A stretch of DNA of 64,000 nucleotides, taken from NCBI GenBank assembly GCA_913060815.1, contig CAJXSZ010000009.1, positions 59,168 to 123,167 of the forward strand. The letters run 5' to 3'. A program made the position numbers and the translations under genes. Origin of the DNA: an uncultured Sulfitobacter sp. (GTDB lineage Bacteria > Pseudomonadota > Alphaproteobacteria > Rhodobacterales > Rhodobacteraceae). The notes under the pieces are model-generated. The model saw nothing but the letters and a program-made list of their open reading frames with translations, had not been told where the DNA came from and searched no databases. Shown here in pieces: positions 16,756 through 25,414 of the stretch (positions within the stretch are counted from its first letter, which is position 1; each line of letters begins with the position of its first letter).

Positions 16756-17643
16756 TCAGGCGACCTCGTCATCGCGCAACAAAAGCCACAGCGCCACGAC
16801 CGTCAGCGCAATGCCTGCGCCAACCATTGAAGGGGGCAGACCGTTGCCTAGGCCAGCTTCCCATCCGATCACCCAACTGGGCACAAGGTAGGTGTAGGCC
16901 ATCACCTTGGCCGACGGCAGACGCAGCGTGGCAAACTGCACCAGCACAAACGTGATCGAGCTTGCAAAGATCGAGACATATATAATCGTGACCCAAACCA
17001 GTGGCCGCAGGTTGCTCCACTCCGTCGCCGCAATGTCCCTTGCGCCGATCAACAAAAGCAACAGGGCCCCCGCCACCAGCGTACCAAAGGCGAAAACAAC
17101 TGCGCTCTCTCCACGGTTCAGCACCCGCACCAGCGGCGTATAGACCGCATGCGCAATGCAGCCGAAGAAAAAGATTACCTCGCCCCGCCCGATATCAAAC
17201 GCCATCAGTGCCGTCACATCAGCGCGGAAAATAACCCACAGCGCGCCAGCTCCCCCGATGCCCAGCGCCAATGCCATGCGCGGCGTCATCCTCTGTCGCA
17301 GCAAGAACCAGCCGAATACTCCCGCCATTGCAGGCACCAGCGTAAACACCGCCGCCGGGCTGACAGGCGGCGCGGTCTTCAGCCCCTCGAACATCAGCAC
17401 AAAATAGATCATGAACAGGCCGCCCAAGACGCCATACCTCCAAGGGGCGGCAAAAGCGCTGCGCGGAATGCCCGTAGTTATCATCGCCACCATACCCACG
17501 ACGACAGCGGCAATCACAAACCGCACCGCATTGAGCGCAAGCGGCGCAATCTCGTTGGCTACCATCCCGCCCAGCGAGAAGGATCCAGCCACCAGCGCAG
17601 AGAACAACAGCATCGCAAGATGCCCTCGGCGTTGCGGCGTCAT
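16756..17643 (-). CDS. DMT-family (EamA) transporter
   Basis: 295 residues, about 10 predicted membrane helices in two EamA halves (residues about 8-140 and 155-290). The typical features are NAVRFVIAAVVVG in the first half and ITFVLVQFATLRLPSAKVMAYTYLVPSW in the second. This superfamily exports amino acids or metabolites; the substrate cannot be read from sequence. It begins 10 bp after the LysR gene, so the two form an operon. Confidence 0.9.
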   Translation of the reverse strand: MTPQRRGHLAMLLFSALVAGSFSLGGMVANEIAPLALNAVRFVIAAVVVGMVAMITTGIPRSAFAAPWRYGVLGGLFMIYFVLMFEGLKTAPPVSPAAVFTLVPAMAGVFGWFLLRQRMTPRMALALGIGGAGALWVIFRADVTALMAFDIGRGEVIFFFGCIAHAVYTPLVRVLNRGESAVVFAFGTLVAGALLLLLIGARDIAATEWSNLRPLVWVTIIYVSIFASSITFVLVQFATLRLPSAKVMAYTYLVPSWVIGWEAGLGNGLPPSMVGAGIALTVVALWLLLRDDEVA

Positions 17644-17653
17644 CTGCGGCGGC

Positions 17654-18532
17654 TCACAAATTTCCGTCCTTCATGCGCGTCTTGAGGAACTGCACCAAGG
17701 CCTGCACCTTACTGGTCCGGTGCAAATCAACATGCGTGACGAGCCACAATGGTGCCGACCATTCGGGGCGAGGTGCCGCCACTTGCACCAGATCATCCCG
17801 CGAAGCCACCAGATGCGGCGACATAAACCCGATGCCCGCCCCGGCGACAATCGCTGCCGCCTGCGCCGTGGTATCGTTGCTGCGAAACACAATATTCTCG
17901 CGCGCTACGTTCTGCGCCAGCCATCGGTTGAACGGCGCGCGGCTCTCGGCATCCTCTTGCGCCACAAAACGGTGGTTGGCAAATTCCGCCTCCCCTGCGG
18001 GCACGCCATGGGTGGCCGCATATGATTTGGATGCATAAAGAGCGACATTCTCCTCCATCAGCGTTTGCACCACATTGTCAGGCCCTTCGGGAGCTGCACC
18101 CGCACGTATCGCCACATGCGCCTCACCGTATTCGAGGCGGAACAGCCGCTCCCCCGTCAGATAGCGCACCGTGACCGCGGGATAGGTAGCTTGAAAGGCG
18201 ACCAACGCAGGCGTCATCCGCGTCACCATGGCTGCCAGCGATGTCACCACCAGATCACCGGACACCTCACGCCCGCTGCCCTGCATACGGCTCAGGAGCT
18301 GGCTGAACTGGTCCTCTGTCGCTTGTGCCACGCGCAAAAGATCTTCGCCCGCTTCTGTCGCCGTGTAGCCGCGTGCATGGCGTTGAAAAAGCTTCACGCC
18401 CAGACGCTGCTCCAGCGCATCAATATGCCGGATCACGGTGGCATGATGCACTCCCATCTTCTCGGCGGCGCCACTTACCGTGCCCGCCCGTGCCACCTGA
18501 AACGCGGTGCGCACTTCATCCCAATTCTCCAT
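17654..18532 (-). CDS. LysR-family transcriptional regulator
   Basis: 292 residues. The helix-turn-helix is at residues 5-65 (GTVSGAAEKMGVHHATVIRH) and the substrate domain at about 90-285. The gene is divergent from azoR with a 124-bp intergenic space and is followed closely by the DMT exporter. By the usual LysR layout it may control azoR, the exporter, or both. The inducer is unknown. Confidence 0.92.
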   Translation of the reverse strand: MENWDEVRTAFQVARAGTVSGAAEKMGVHHATVIRHIDALEQRLGVKLFQRHARGYTATEAGEDLLRVAQATEDQFSQLLSRMQGSGREVSGDLVVTSLAAMVTRMTPALVAFQATYPAVTVRYLTGERLFRLEYGEAHVAIRAGAAPEGPDNVVQTLMEENVALYASKSYAATHGVPAGEAEFANHRFVAQEDAESRAPFNRWLAQNVARENIVFRSNDTTAQAAAIVAGAGIGFMSPHLVASRDDLVQVAAPRPEWSAPLWLVTHVDLHRTSKVQALVQFLKTRMKDGNL

Positions 18533-18656
18533 GCGCAGCTCCTTTGCCCCACCTGTGCGTATGCGAACACAAGCTGTTGAACAATTGCTCTACTGTGAAA
18601 TTTTGCAACCGTTAAGTCCCCTTCATAAAGACAATTCTTCAAAAAAAGGGGCTCTT

Positions 18657-19223
18657 ATGTCCATTCTCCACATCACCTCCTCCGCCAACCCCGCCAAGTC
18701 CAACTCCTCCATGCTGGGCGCAGAGGCCACGACGCATCTGGGCGGCACGACTGTGCACCGCGACACCAACGACGGCATCCCCCACCTCACCCCGGACTGG
18801 GTCGCTGCCAATTTCACGCCCGCAGATGACCGCACCGCCGATCAGAAAGCCGAACTCGCGCTCTCCGATACGCTGGTGGCGGAACTTCAGGCGGCCGATA
18901 CACTCATCATTTCGACACCCGTCTATAACTTTGGCATTCCCTCAACGCTCAAGGCATGGATCGACCACGTCTGCCGCGCAGGTATGACCTTCCAATACAG
19001 CGAAAACGGCCCCAAGGGACTGCTCACTGGCAAGCGCGCTATTATCGTCGCGGCCTCAGGCGGTATGCCTGTTGGTTCTGATGCGGACTTCGCCACCAGC
19101 TATCTGCGTTTTGTGCTGGGCTTTGTCGGCATCACTGATGTGACCGTCATCGCCGCCGACCGCATAATCGCGCAGGGCGATGAAGCCATCGCAGATGCGC
19201 GCAAGGCCATCGCCGCCCTTTAA
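18657..19223 (+). CDS. azoR: FMN-dependent NADH:quinone/azo reductase
   Basis: 188 residues, flavodoxin-like fold. FMN-binding parts are ITSSANPAKSNSS near the start, the loop TPVYNFGIPSTLKAWIDH, and AASGG near residue 140. AzoR enzymes reduce quinones and azo compounds with NADH. The start at 18657 follows a GGGG-rich upstream site; the frame is open further upstream but overlaps the divergent LysR gene. A GC-rich inverted repeat (about 19230-19262) follows but lacks a T run. Confidence 0.92.
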   Translation: MSILHITSSANPAKSNSSMLGAEATTHLGGTTVHRDTNDGIPHLTPDWVAANFTPADDRTADQKAELALSDTLVAELQAADTLIISTPVYNFGIPSTLKAWIDHVCRAGMTFQYSENGPKGLLTGKRAIIVAASGGMPVGSDADFATSYLRFVLGFVGITDVTVIAADRIIAQGDEAIADARKAIAAL

Positions 19224-19421
19224 CACGGCGCGGGGGCGGTTGACTCAGGCCAATCGCCCCGCTAAACGCCGACCTATATCCAGAAGTCACAGCTTCTGGT
19301 CCTGACATTGTTACAGGATCACCCCCAGTCAGCGCGTTGCGCCCACTGGGGCATTTGCGCATTCACGCGGACGTTCCTAAATTAGGAACAACCGCAACCG
19401 ACCGAGAAAGGGCACACGCCC

Positions 19422-20918
19422 ATGTTTGAAAATCTCAGCGAACGCCTCTCTGGTGTCTTCGACCGCCTGACCAAACAGGGCGCTCTGTCTGACGAGGACG
19501 TCAAAACCGCCCTGCGTGAGGTCCGCGTGGCCCTGCTGGAGGCTGACGTCTCCCTGCCTGTGGCGCGCGATTTCGTGAATGCCGTACAGGAAAAGGCCAC
19601 AGGCCAAGCCGTCACAAAATCCATCACACCGGGTCAGCAGGTCGTCAAGATTGTGCATGACGCGCTTATCGATGTCCTCAAGGGTGAGGGAGAGCCGGGT
19701 GCGCTGAAGATTGATAGCCCCCCTGCCCCCATCCTGATGGTGGGTCTGCAAGGCTCTGGTAAGACCACGACAACTGCGAAACTCGCCAAGCGCCTCAAGG
19801 AGAAAGAGGGCAAGCGCGTGCTTATGGCCTCGCTCGACGTGAACCGCCCCGCCGCGATGGAGCAGCTCGCGATCCTCGGGACACAGATCGGCGTCGACAC
19901 CCTGCCTATCGTAAAGGGCGAGAACCCCGTCGCCATCGCCAAACGCACCAAGACCCAAGCGGCCTTGGGCGGTTATGACGTCTACATGCTCGACACCGCT
20001 GGTCGTCTGTCCATCGACGAAGAGCTGATGACGCAGGTCGAGCAGGTCCGCGATGTGGTCACCCCACGCGAGACGCTTCTGGTCGTCGACGGCCTCACAG
20101 GTCAGGACGCCGTACAAACCGCCGAGAATTTCAACACTCGCATCGGCATCTCCGGTGTGGTCCTCACCCGTATGGACGGTGATGGACGCGGCGGTGCCGC
20201 CCTCTCTATGCGCGCCGTCACAGGCAGCCCGATCAAATTCGTGGGCCTTGGCGAAAAGATGGACGCGCTCGAAACATTCGAGCCAGAGCGCGTCGCGGGC
20301 CGCATCCTTGGCATGGGCGATATCGTCGCCCTCGTCGAGAAAGCCCAAGAGACCATCGAGGCCGAACAGGCCGAAAAGATGATGAAGCGCATGGCCAAGG
20401 GGATGTTCAACATGAACGACCTCAAGATGCAGCTTGAACAGATGCTCAAAATGGGTGGCATGCAAGGCATGATGGGCATGATGCCTGGCATGGGCAAAAT
20501 GGCCAAACAGGTCGAGGATGCAGGTCTTGACGATAAAGTCTTGCGCCAGCAAATCGCCCTCATCAACTCGATGACCAAGAAGGAGCGCGCGAATCCGTCG
20601 ATCCTTCAGGCCAGCCGTAAAAAGCGCATCGCCAAGGGCGCAGGCATGGAAGTCTCTGATCTGAACAAGCTGATGAAGATGCAGCGCCAGATGTCGGACA
20701 TGATGAAGAAGATGGGCAAAGGCAAAGGCGGCATGCTCAAATCTGCCATGAAGCAGATGATGGGCGGCAAAGGCGGCATGGACCCCGCCGCGATGGCCCA
20801 AGGCATGGACCCCAAAGCACTCGAAGCAGCCGCCAAACAGATGGGCGGCAAAAACCCCTTCGGCGGCGGCGGCATGAGCCTGCCTGCGGGCCTCTCGGGC
20901 TTCGGGAAGAAGAAATGA
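19422..20918 (+). CDS. ffh: Signal recognition particle protein
   Basis: 498 residues. N and G domains (about residues 1-295) carry the P-loop GLQGSGKTT (108-116), DTAGR and TRMDGDGRGG. The M domain (about 325-450) is rich in methionine and binds 4.5S RNA and signal peptides. The C-terminal tail after about residue 430 is an Ala/Gly/Met/Lys-rich low-complexity segment. With 4.5S RNA (encoded at about 53.7 kb here) it targets ribosomes to the membrane. The stop overlaps the NIPSNAP start by 4 bp. Confidence 0.97.
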   Translation: MFENLSERLSGVFDRLTKQGALSDEDVKTALREVRVALLEADVSLPVARDFVNAVQEKATGQAVTKSITPGQQVVKIVHDALIDVLKGEGEPGALKIDSPPAPILMVGLQGSGKTTTTAKLAKRLKEKEGKRVLMASLDVNRPAAMEQLAILGTQIGVDTLPIVKGENPVAIAKRTKTQAALGGYDVYMLDTAGRLSIDEELMTQVEQVRDVVTPRETLLVVDGLTGQDAVQTAENFNTRIGISGVVLTRMDGDGRGGAALSMRAVTGSPIKFVGLGEKMDALETFEPERVAGRILGMGDIVALVEKAQETIEAEQAEKMMKRMAKGMFNMNDLKMQLEQMLKMGGMQGMMGMMPGMGKMAKQVEDAGLDDKVLRQQIALINSMTKKERANPSILQASRKKRIAKGAGMEVSDLNKLMKMQRQMSDMMKKMGKGKGGMLKSAMKQMMGGKGGMDPAAMAQGMDPKALEAAAKQMGGKNPFGGGGMSLPAGLSGFGKKK

Positions 20919-21247
20919 TAAGCTGCACCGTCAGATACGAGATCGACCCCGACAAATTGGCGGAGTTCGAGATTTACGCAAAGGCGTGGCTACACCTCGT
21001 AGTCAAACTGGGCGGGACCCATCACGGCTATCACATGCCGCATGAGGGCCCGAACGATATTGCCTATTGTCACTTCTCCTTCGCATCACTGGCTGATTAC
21101 GAAGACTACCGCGCGCGCATGTGGGACGATCCGGAATGCTTGCGCGCCTATGACCACGCAAAGCGCACCAAATGTATCCGCCGCTATGACCGCAGCTTCA
21201 CCAAGCCGCTCTTTGACGGCGCAACAGTAGACGAGCTGGGCCTGTGA
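20915..21247 (+). CDS. NIPSNAP-family protein
   Basis: 110 residues. Ferredoxin-like alpha/beta barrel fold of the NIPSNAP group: MISCTVRYEIDPDKLAEFE, then GGTHHGYHMPHEGPN and FASLADYEDYRARM. The biochemical role of bacterial members is not known. It is coupled to ffh by an ATGA overlap, and its stop overlaps the ATG of a 33-codon frame. Confidence 0.85.
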   Translation: MISCTVRYEIDPDKLAEFEIYAKAWLHLVVKLGGTHHGYHMPHEGPNDIAYCHFSFASLADYEDYRARMWDDPECLRAYDHAKRTKCIRRYDRSFTKPLFDGATVDELGL

Positions 21248-21348
21248 TGTCCGCGCCCGAAATGCTGCAGTGCTGCGGTGTACCGACGGCGTACGCATGC
21301 TGCACGGCCCGAACCCCCTTGCTGCACGCCAATCGGAGGCTTTCATGA
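21247..21348 (+). CDS. Possible 33-residue cysteine-rich leader peptide
   Basis: The frame starts with ATG sharing the last A of the NIPSNAP stop (TGATG) and ends with TGA overlapping the chorismate mutase ATG (ATGA). It encodes 33 residues with two CC pairs (LQCCGVP and YACCTAR). Perfect coupling at both ends makes translation plausible as a bridge between the two genes, but no homologue is recognised and the composition is not convincing. It may be chance or a remnant. Confidence 0.3.
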   Translation: MSAPEMLQCCGVPTAYACCTARTPLLHANRRLS

Positions 21349-21647
21349 CCGACGCCGTTCAACGCGCTGCCCAAGTGCTCTCTGAGCACCGCGCCAGCAT
21401 CGACCGCCTCGATGCGATCCTCGTCTACACGCTCGGCGAGCGGTTCAAACACACTCAGGCCGTGGGGAAACTCAAGGCCGAGCACGACCTTCCCCCGTCC
21501 GATCCTACCCGCGAAGCAGGGCAGATCGCACGGCTCGAAGATTTGGCAAAACGGGCCGACTTGGACCCCGAATTCGCCAAGAAGTTTCTCAACTTCATCA
21601 TCGCTGAAGTCATTCAGCACCACAAAACGATAGCAGATAAAACCTAA
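21345..21647 (+). CDS. Chorismate mutase (AroQ class)
   Basis: 100 residues, all-helical. Recognised by [20 protein letters not shown] with the catalytic Arg, then [12 protein letters not shown] and the C-terminal [17 protein letters not shown]. It converts chorismate to prephenate for Phe/Tyr synthesis; the prephenate dehydratase is separate, at 49.3 kb. GGAGG stands 5-9 bp before the ATG. It is upstream of rpsP by 14 bp, inside the ffh-to-rpmE run. Confidence 0.92.
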   Translation: MTDAVQRAAQVLSEHRASIDRLDAILVYTLGERFKHTQAVGKLKAEHDLPPSDPTREAGQIARLEDLAKRADLDPEFAKKFLNFIIAEVIQHHKTIADKT

Positions 21648-21661
21648 AGGAAATCAATACT

Positions 21662-22063
21662 ATGGCTATGAAAATTCGCCTCGCCCGCGGTGGCTCCAAA
21701 AAACGCCCCTTCTACCGTATCGTTGCTGCAGACAGCCGCATGCCACGTGATGGCCGCTACATCGAGAAGCTCGGCACATATGCGCCCCTGCTGCCCAAAG
21801 ACAGCGAAGACCGCGTCAAAATGAACATGGAGCGCGTCGAGTACTGGCTCGGTGAAGGCGCACAGCCAACCGAGCGTGTTCAGCGCATGCTGGAAGCCGC
21901 AGGCGCACGCCCCAAGACAGAGCGCAACAACCCCAAGAAGGGTACACCCGGCAAGAAAGCAGCCGAGCGCGTAGAAGAGAAGGCCGCCAAGGCAGCTGCC
22001 GCAGCAGAGGCCGCAGCAGCCCCTGCCGAGGAAGCGCCCGCAGACGCAGAAGCGACTGAATAA
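21662..22063 (+). CDS. rpsP: 30S ribosomal protein S16
   Basis: 133 residues. The S16 core is residues 1-80 ([37 protein letters not shown]). A C-terminal extension of about 40 residues is rich in Ala, Glu and Lys, as is common in alphaproteobacteria. It binds 16S rRNA early in 30S assembly. A strong terminator follows, so part of the transcripts may stop before rimM. Confidence 0.97.
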   Translation: MAMKIRLARGGSKKRPFYRIVAADSRMPRDGRYIEKLGTYAPLLPKDSEDRVKMNMERVEYWLGEGAQPTERVQRMLEAAGARPKTERNNPKKGTPGKKAAERVEEKAAKAAAAAEAAAAPAEEAPADAEATE

Positions 22064-22120
22064 GAAAGGGAATTTCGACGCAAAGGTGTCTCGAACACCA
22101 GTTTGCGCCGACCCTGAAAT

Positions 22121-22163
22121 GACCTGCGCTGGCGTGATACACCGCCTCGGCGCAGGTCTTTTT
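22121..22163 (+). terminator. Rho-independent terminator after rpsP
   Basis: GACCTGCGC (22121-22129) pairs perfectly with GCGCAGGTC (22150-22158), followed by five Ts. The loop itself contains a small GGCG/CGCC stem. It may attenuate transcription into the rimM-trmD part. Confidence 0.85.
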
Positions 22164-22382
22164 CGTAAGAAATGCCTCTCTCCTTGAAGACTTCTCCCAC
22201 GGCCTCGATCCCCCGCCTTAGGAGGCTCAGCGCTACCGCCGTCGTGATCTGGATGCACCAGCGGATCGGTCTCTTAACGCTTACCTTTGCCTTGACTGGC
22301 AGAGAGATGTATCCCTGATCCCAGAGCTTGAAACCAACGGCAGGAAAGCACCCATTGCCGCCCTGCATCTCGAGGACCGCCA
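22164..22382. other. Gene-poor stretch between the rpsP terminator and the next operon part
   Basis: This stretch presumably holds the promoter for the rimM-trmD part. One plus-strand frame (22172-22318, 48 codons, MPLSLKTSPTASIPRLRR...) lies here, but its ribosome site is poor and its composition is not convincing. I see no RNA structure beyond small repeats. Confidence 0.4.
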
Positions 22383-22532
22383 ATGTTTAAACTCCTGAAA
22401 CTCGTAGCCACACTGTGCATCGGCGCAGTGCTTGGCTTTCACTTGCACGGTTGGCTGATTGCAGCGGAATGCAACAGCGCGGGCGGAACAATGAACGGCA
22501 TGGTCTGCACCATGAACGGGGTCTCCCAATGA
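22383..22532 (+). CDS. 49-residue membrane/secreted protein coupled to rimM
   Basis: [20 protein letters not shown] opens the 49-residue protein. One hydrophobic helix (about residues 5-27) is followed by a short periplasmic tail with two cysteines in [15 protein letters not shown]. The stop overlaps the rimM start as ATGA. The pattern (anchor followed by Glu-Cys and a second Cys about 12 residues later) is typical of small conserved proteins rather than chance. Function unknown; the cysteine pair could form a disulfide. Confidence 0.75.
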   Translation: MFKLLKLVATLCIGAVLGFHLHGWLIAAECNSAGGTMNGMVCTMNGVSQ

Positions 22533-23050
22533 GCGAAACGCACATCTGTGTCGGCACCATTTCAGGCTCCTATGGTGTGCACGGCGAGCTGCGGATCAAG
22601 AGCTTTTGCGCTGTGCCCACGGACATAGAGACCTACAGCCCTCTGACCGACGAAAGTGGCGAGCTCGAATTCAACATCGCCATTCTGCGTCCAATCAAGA
22701 ACGGGTTTGCAGCGCGCATGCCATCTGTCGCAACCAAAGAAGAGGCCGACGCCTATCGCGGCACACAACTCTTTGCGCGGCGCGAGCAGATGCCTTCCCT
22801 GCCCGATGACGAGTTCTATCATGCTGATCTGATTGGGCTTGAGGTCTATGACACAGGCGGCGCATTGCTGGGCCGCGTCAAGACGGTGCAAAACCACGGC
22901 GCAGATGATTTGCTGGAATTGCAACTGGCTGGCAGCTCAACCACCACGTTCTTACCCTTCACAAAGGCCGCCGTGCCTACGGTTGATCTGGCAGCGCGGC
23001 GCATGGTCGCCGATCCGCCCGATGGCATTTTGCCCACGCCAAAGGAGTGA
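22529..23050 (+). CDS. rimM: Ribosome maturation factor RimM
   Basis: 173 residues. The RimM domain ([26 protein letters not shown]) is followed by a PRC-barrel domain (about residues 95-170). It assists 16S rRNA 3' domain maturation at the S19-containing head. The start is fixed by the ATGA overlap with the 49-residue gene. In most bacteria rimM is followed directly by trmD; here two sulfotransferase-like genes intervene. Confidence 0.95.
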   Translation: MSETHICVGTISGSYGVHGELRIKSFCAVPTDIETYSPLTDESGELEFNIAILRPIKNGFAARMPSVATKEEADAYRGTQLFARREQMPSLPDDEFYHADLIGLEVYDTGGALLGRVKTVQNHGADDLLELQLAGSSTTTFLPFTKAAVPTVDLAARRMVADPPDGILPTPKE

Positions 23051-23052
23051 GG

Positions 23053-23835
23053 ATGCGGCGGATCATCATCCACGCAGGCTTTCACAAAACAGGCACGACC
23101 AGCCTGCAACAGACCCTGCGCGCGAACCGCGCAGCGCTGCGCCCCGATGTACGGCTGGTTCTGCGTCCGGGGATGAAAGCGTTGTGCGAATGTGCCCGCG
23201 CCTACAGCCTGTCGCGGCAGGACTATGATCTGGGGATGGTGAAGTACGAGGCGGCGATGCTGATCGAGGCGCTCAAATCCGAGACTGCCAAGACGATCAT
23301 AATCACCTCAGAAGACCTGAGCGGCCACATGCCCGGACGGCACAGGCTGCACGGCTATGGCGCAGCCCCCCATCTGATGCGTGCTTTATCTGATACGTTC
23401 AAAGCGGCCAGCCCCCAAGATGAACTCACCTTCTTTTTTACCACCCGCAGCGCGGAGCCTTGGTTGCGCAGTTGCTATGCCCAGAACGTACGCGCAGGGC
23501 GCGTGGTCTGGGACGAGAGCGACTATATGAAACGGCTCAAGACCTCGGCAAACCATGACCAGATCCTTGATCTGATCAAGGACGAGATCAAGGATCATGC
23601 GTTGATTGACGCGGCGCTTGAGGAATACGCTACGCGTCCGCTCGGGATGGCAGAGGCACTGCTCGATCATTTGGGGATGGACGCCGAACAGCGCGCTTCC
23701 CTTGCGCCCTCCCCCGAGCGAAACGCGAAACTTTCCGAGGCGCTGATTCAGGAACTGCTCACCCTCAACCGCTCCGACCTCGACGATACAGCCTTGCGCG
23801 AAGCCAAGCGTGCCTTGATCGAAAGGGCCGCCTGA
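23053..23835 (+). CDS. Sulfotransferase-like protein, copy A
   Basis: 260 residues, cytosolic. The N-terminal HAGFHKTGTTSLQQ is a P-loop-like 5'-phosphosulfate-binding motif. TTRSAEPWLRSCYAQNV (about residue 133 onward) matches the 3'-phosphate-binding motif of PAPS-dependent sulfotransferases. A central SEDLSGHMPGR is shared with copy B. A carbohydrate acceptor is likely but unproven. AAGGAG precedes ATG 23053 by 5 bp; GTG 23047 is an alternative overlapping the rimM stop. It is located between rimM and trmD and is a tandem paralogue of the next gene. Confidence 0.75.
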   Translation: MRRIIIHAGFHKTGTTSLQQTLRANRAALRPDVRLVLRPGMKALCECARAYSLSRQDYDLGMVKYEAAMLIEALKSETAKTIIITSEDLSGHMPGRHRLHGYGAAPHLMRALSDTFKAASPQDELTFFFTTRSAEPWLRSCYAQNVRAGRVVWDESDYMKRLKTSANHDQILDLIKDEIKDHALIDAALEEYATRPLGMAEALLDHLGMDAEQRASLAPSPERNAKLSEALIQELLTLNRSDLDDTALREAKRALIERAA

Positions 23836-24623
23836 TGCCGCGCAAAATCGTCATTCATGCAGGTTTTCACAAGACGGGCACCTCGACCGTTCAGGCCGTG
23901 CTGCGCGCAAATCGCAAGGCGCTGATGCCTGCGCTAGCGATCCGTCTCAAGGGCCAGATGAAAGAGCTGATAAGCGCCACGCGCGGCTACTCGACCTATG
24001 GCACAGCGGATGCGCTTGATAAGGTGAGCCGCCGTTTCGACGCCCTTCTCGCCGATCTGCCCGGCATGCCGCGCCGTACCCTGCTGCTGAGCGCAGAGGA
24101 GCTGTCAGGGCATATGCCTGGGCGCGGCGCGCTGGCGGATTATTCAGCGGCGCCTGTGCTGATGTATCTCTTCTGGCAGCGTGCTAAGGTGGCGTTTCCC
24201 AATACACCCGTGCAGTTTTGCTTTTCCACCCGCGACCCTATGGCATGGCAACGCTCCTCTTGGGCGGAGCATGTGAAGTCGTCTGGCATGACGCTGGATT
24301 TCGACGACTATGATGCAGCCTACCCCGAGGCCTACGATCTAGCGGCTGTAATCAGTGAAGTGCGTGGTCGCGTGCCTGCGCCCGTACGAAGCTATGCGCT
24401 AGAGGATTGCGCAGACCTACCGCTTGGCCCCGCAGATCCCGTGCTGGACCAATGCGATATTCGGGACGATCTGCGCGCCAAGCTGGTGCCGCAACCACCG
24501 CAGAATACACGTCTGGATGATACTACCCTTGCCGCCTTGCTGCGGATCAACAGGACGCATAGAGACGCGCATGCCCGCAACGCCGCCAAGGCAGAACTGC
24601 TGGGCAAAGGAGCCGACACATGA
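23835..24623 (+). CDS. Sulfotransferase-like protein, copy B
   Basis: 262 residues, paralogous to copy A along its whole length: HAGFHKTGTSTVQ at 8-20, LRANRKAL, SAEELSGHMPGRGAL, and STRDPMAWQRSSWAEHV as the clearer 3'-phosphate motif (RDP with a downstream Ser). The pair has diverged strongly outside these motifs, so the duplication is old. Its ATG shares one base with the copy A stop (TGATG) and its stop overlaps trmD as ATGA, so all are one translation unit. Acceptor unknown. Confidence 0.75.
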   Translation: MPRKIVIHAGFHKTGTSTVQAVLRANRKALMPALAIRLKGQMKELISATRGYSTYGTADALDKVSRRFDALLADLPGMPRRTLLLSAEELSGHMPGRGALADYSAAPVLMYLFWQRAKVAFPNTPVQFCFSTRDPMAWQRSSWAEHVKSSGMTLDFDDYDAAYPEAYDLAAVISEVRGRVPAPVRSYALEDCADLPLGPADPVLDQCDIRDDLRAKLVPQPPQNTRLDDTTLAALLRINRTHRDAHARNAAKAELLGKGADT

Positions 24624-25414
24624 CGCCGCCAAACCGCTCTCACGGGAAACAACGCATTACAGCCTCTGCGCGCCCGCGCGAATTGATGCAGGACACGCCC
24701 GACTACCTGCACGTCTGGCAGGCCCATGTGCTGACCCTGTTTCCCGAAGTGTTCCCCGGTGTGCTGGGAGCGAGTCTGACAGGGCGTGCGCTTAAAGAAG
24801 GCGGTTGGCAACTACATGCCCACGACCTGCGCGAATACGGACTGACCAAGCACCGCAATGTCGATGACACGCCTGCGGGCGGCGGTGCAGGCATGGTGCT
24901 GCGCGCCGATGTTGTCGGACCCGCAATTGAGGCCGTTCAGACACGTGCGCGCGGCCGCTGGCCCATTCTCTATATGTCGCCCCGCGGGCGGCGCTTTGAT
25001 CAGGCGATGGCGCGGGACCTCTCGACCTGCGCAGGCCTCACCATCCTGTGCGGACGGTTCGAGGGCGTGGACGAGCGGGTGATCGAGCATTACGGCATCA
25101 CCGAAGTCAGCCTCGGCGATTTTGTGATGACGGGCGGTGAGCTCGCCGCTCAAGCCATGCTTGACGCGACTGTGCGCCTACTGCCTGGCGTGTTGGGCAA
25201 TGCCGAGAGCACGGTGGAGGAGAGCCATTCCGCTGGCCTCTTGGAGCATCCGCAATACACCAAACCCGCCGAGTGGCAGGGCCGTGAAATTCCGCCCGTT
25301 CTGATGTCGGGCAACCATGCCGAGATCGCCAAATGGCGGCGCGAGATGTCGCATAAACTCACGGCCGAACGCCGCCCCGATCTCTGGGCAGCGCATGAGG
25401 CCAAGGATGGCTGA
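24620..25414 (+). CDS. trmD: tRNA (guanine-N1-)-methyltransferase
   Basis: 264 residues, trefoil-knot SPOUT methyltransferase. Motifs seen are VLTLFPEVFPG, GGGAGMVLRADV, ILCGRFEGVDERV and the knot GDFVMTGGELAA. It makes m1G37 in tRNAs reading CNN and GGG codons and so prevents +1 frameshifting. About 30 residues precede the usual N-terminus; the coupled ATG at 24620 supports this longer start, though a start further in cannot be excluded. Confidence 0.95.
   Translation: MTPPNRSHGKQRITASARPRELMQDTPDYLHVWQAHVLTLFPEVFPGVLGASLTGRALKEGGWQLHAHDLREYGLTKHRNVDDTPAGGGAGMVLRADVVGPAIEAVQTRARGRWPILYMSPRGRRFDQAMARDLSTCAGLTILCGRFEGVDERVIEHYGITEVSLGDFVMTGGELAAQAMLDATVRLLPGVLGNAESTVEESHSAGLLEHPQYTKPAEWQGREIPPVLMSGNHAEIAKWRREMSHKLTAERRPDLWAAHEAKDG

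Noticed and set aside
19230..19262. GC-rich inverted repeat after azoR as a terminator
   Set aside because: The stem is plausible but there is no T run; kept as a remark in the azoR entry.
19377..20801. 474-codon open frame antisense to ffh, rich in His
   Set aside because: A mirror of the Met-rich M domain and G domain of ffh (Met codons read as His on the other strand).
22172..22318. 48-codon plus-strand frame after the rpsP terminator
   Set aside because: No ribosome site of note and unconvincing composition; not called as a gene.
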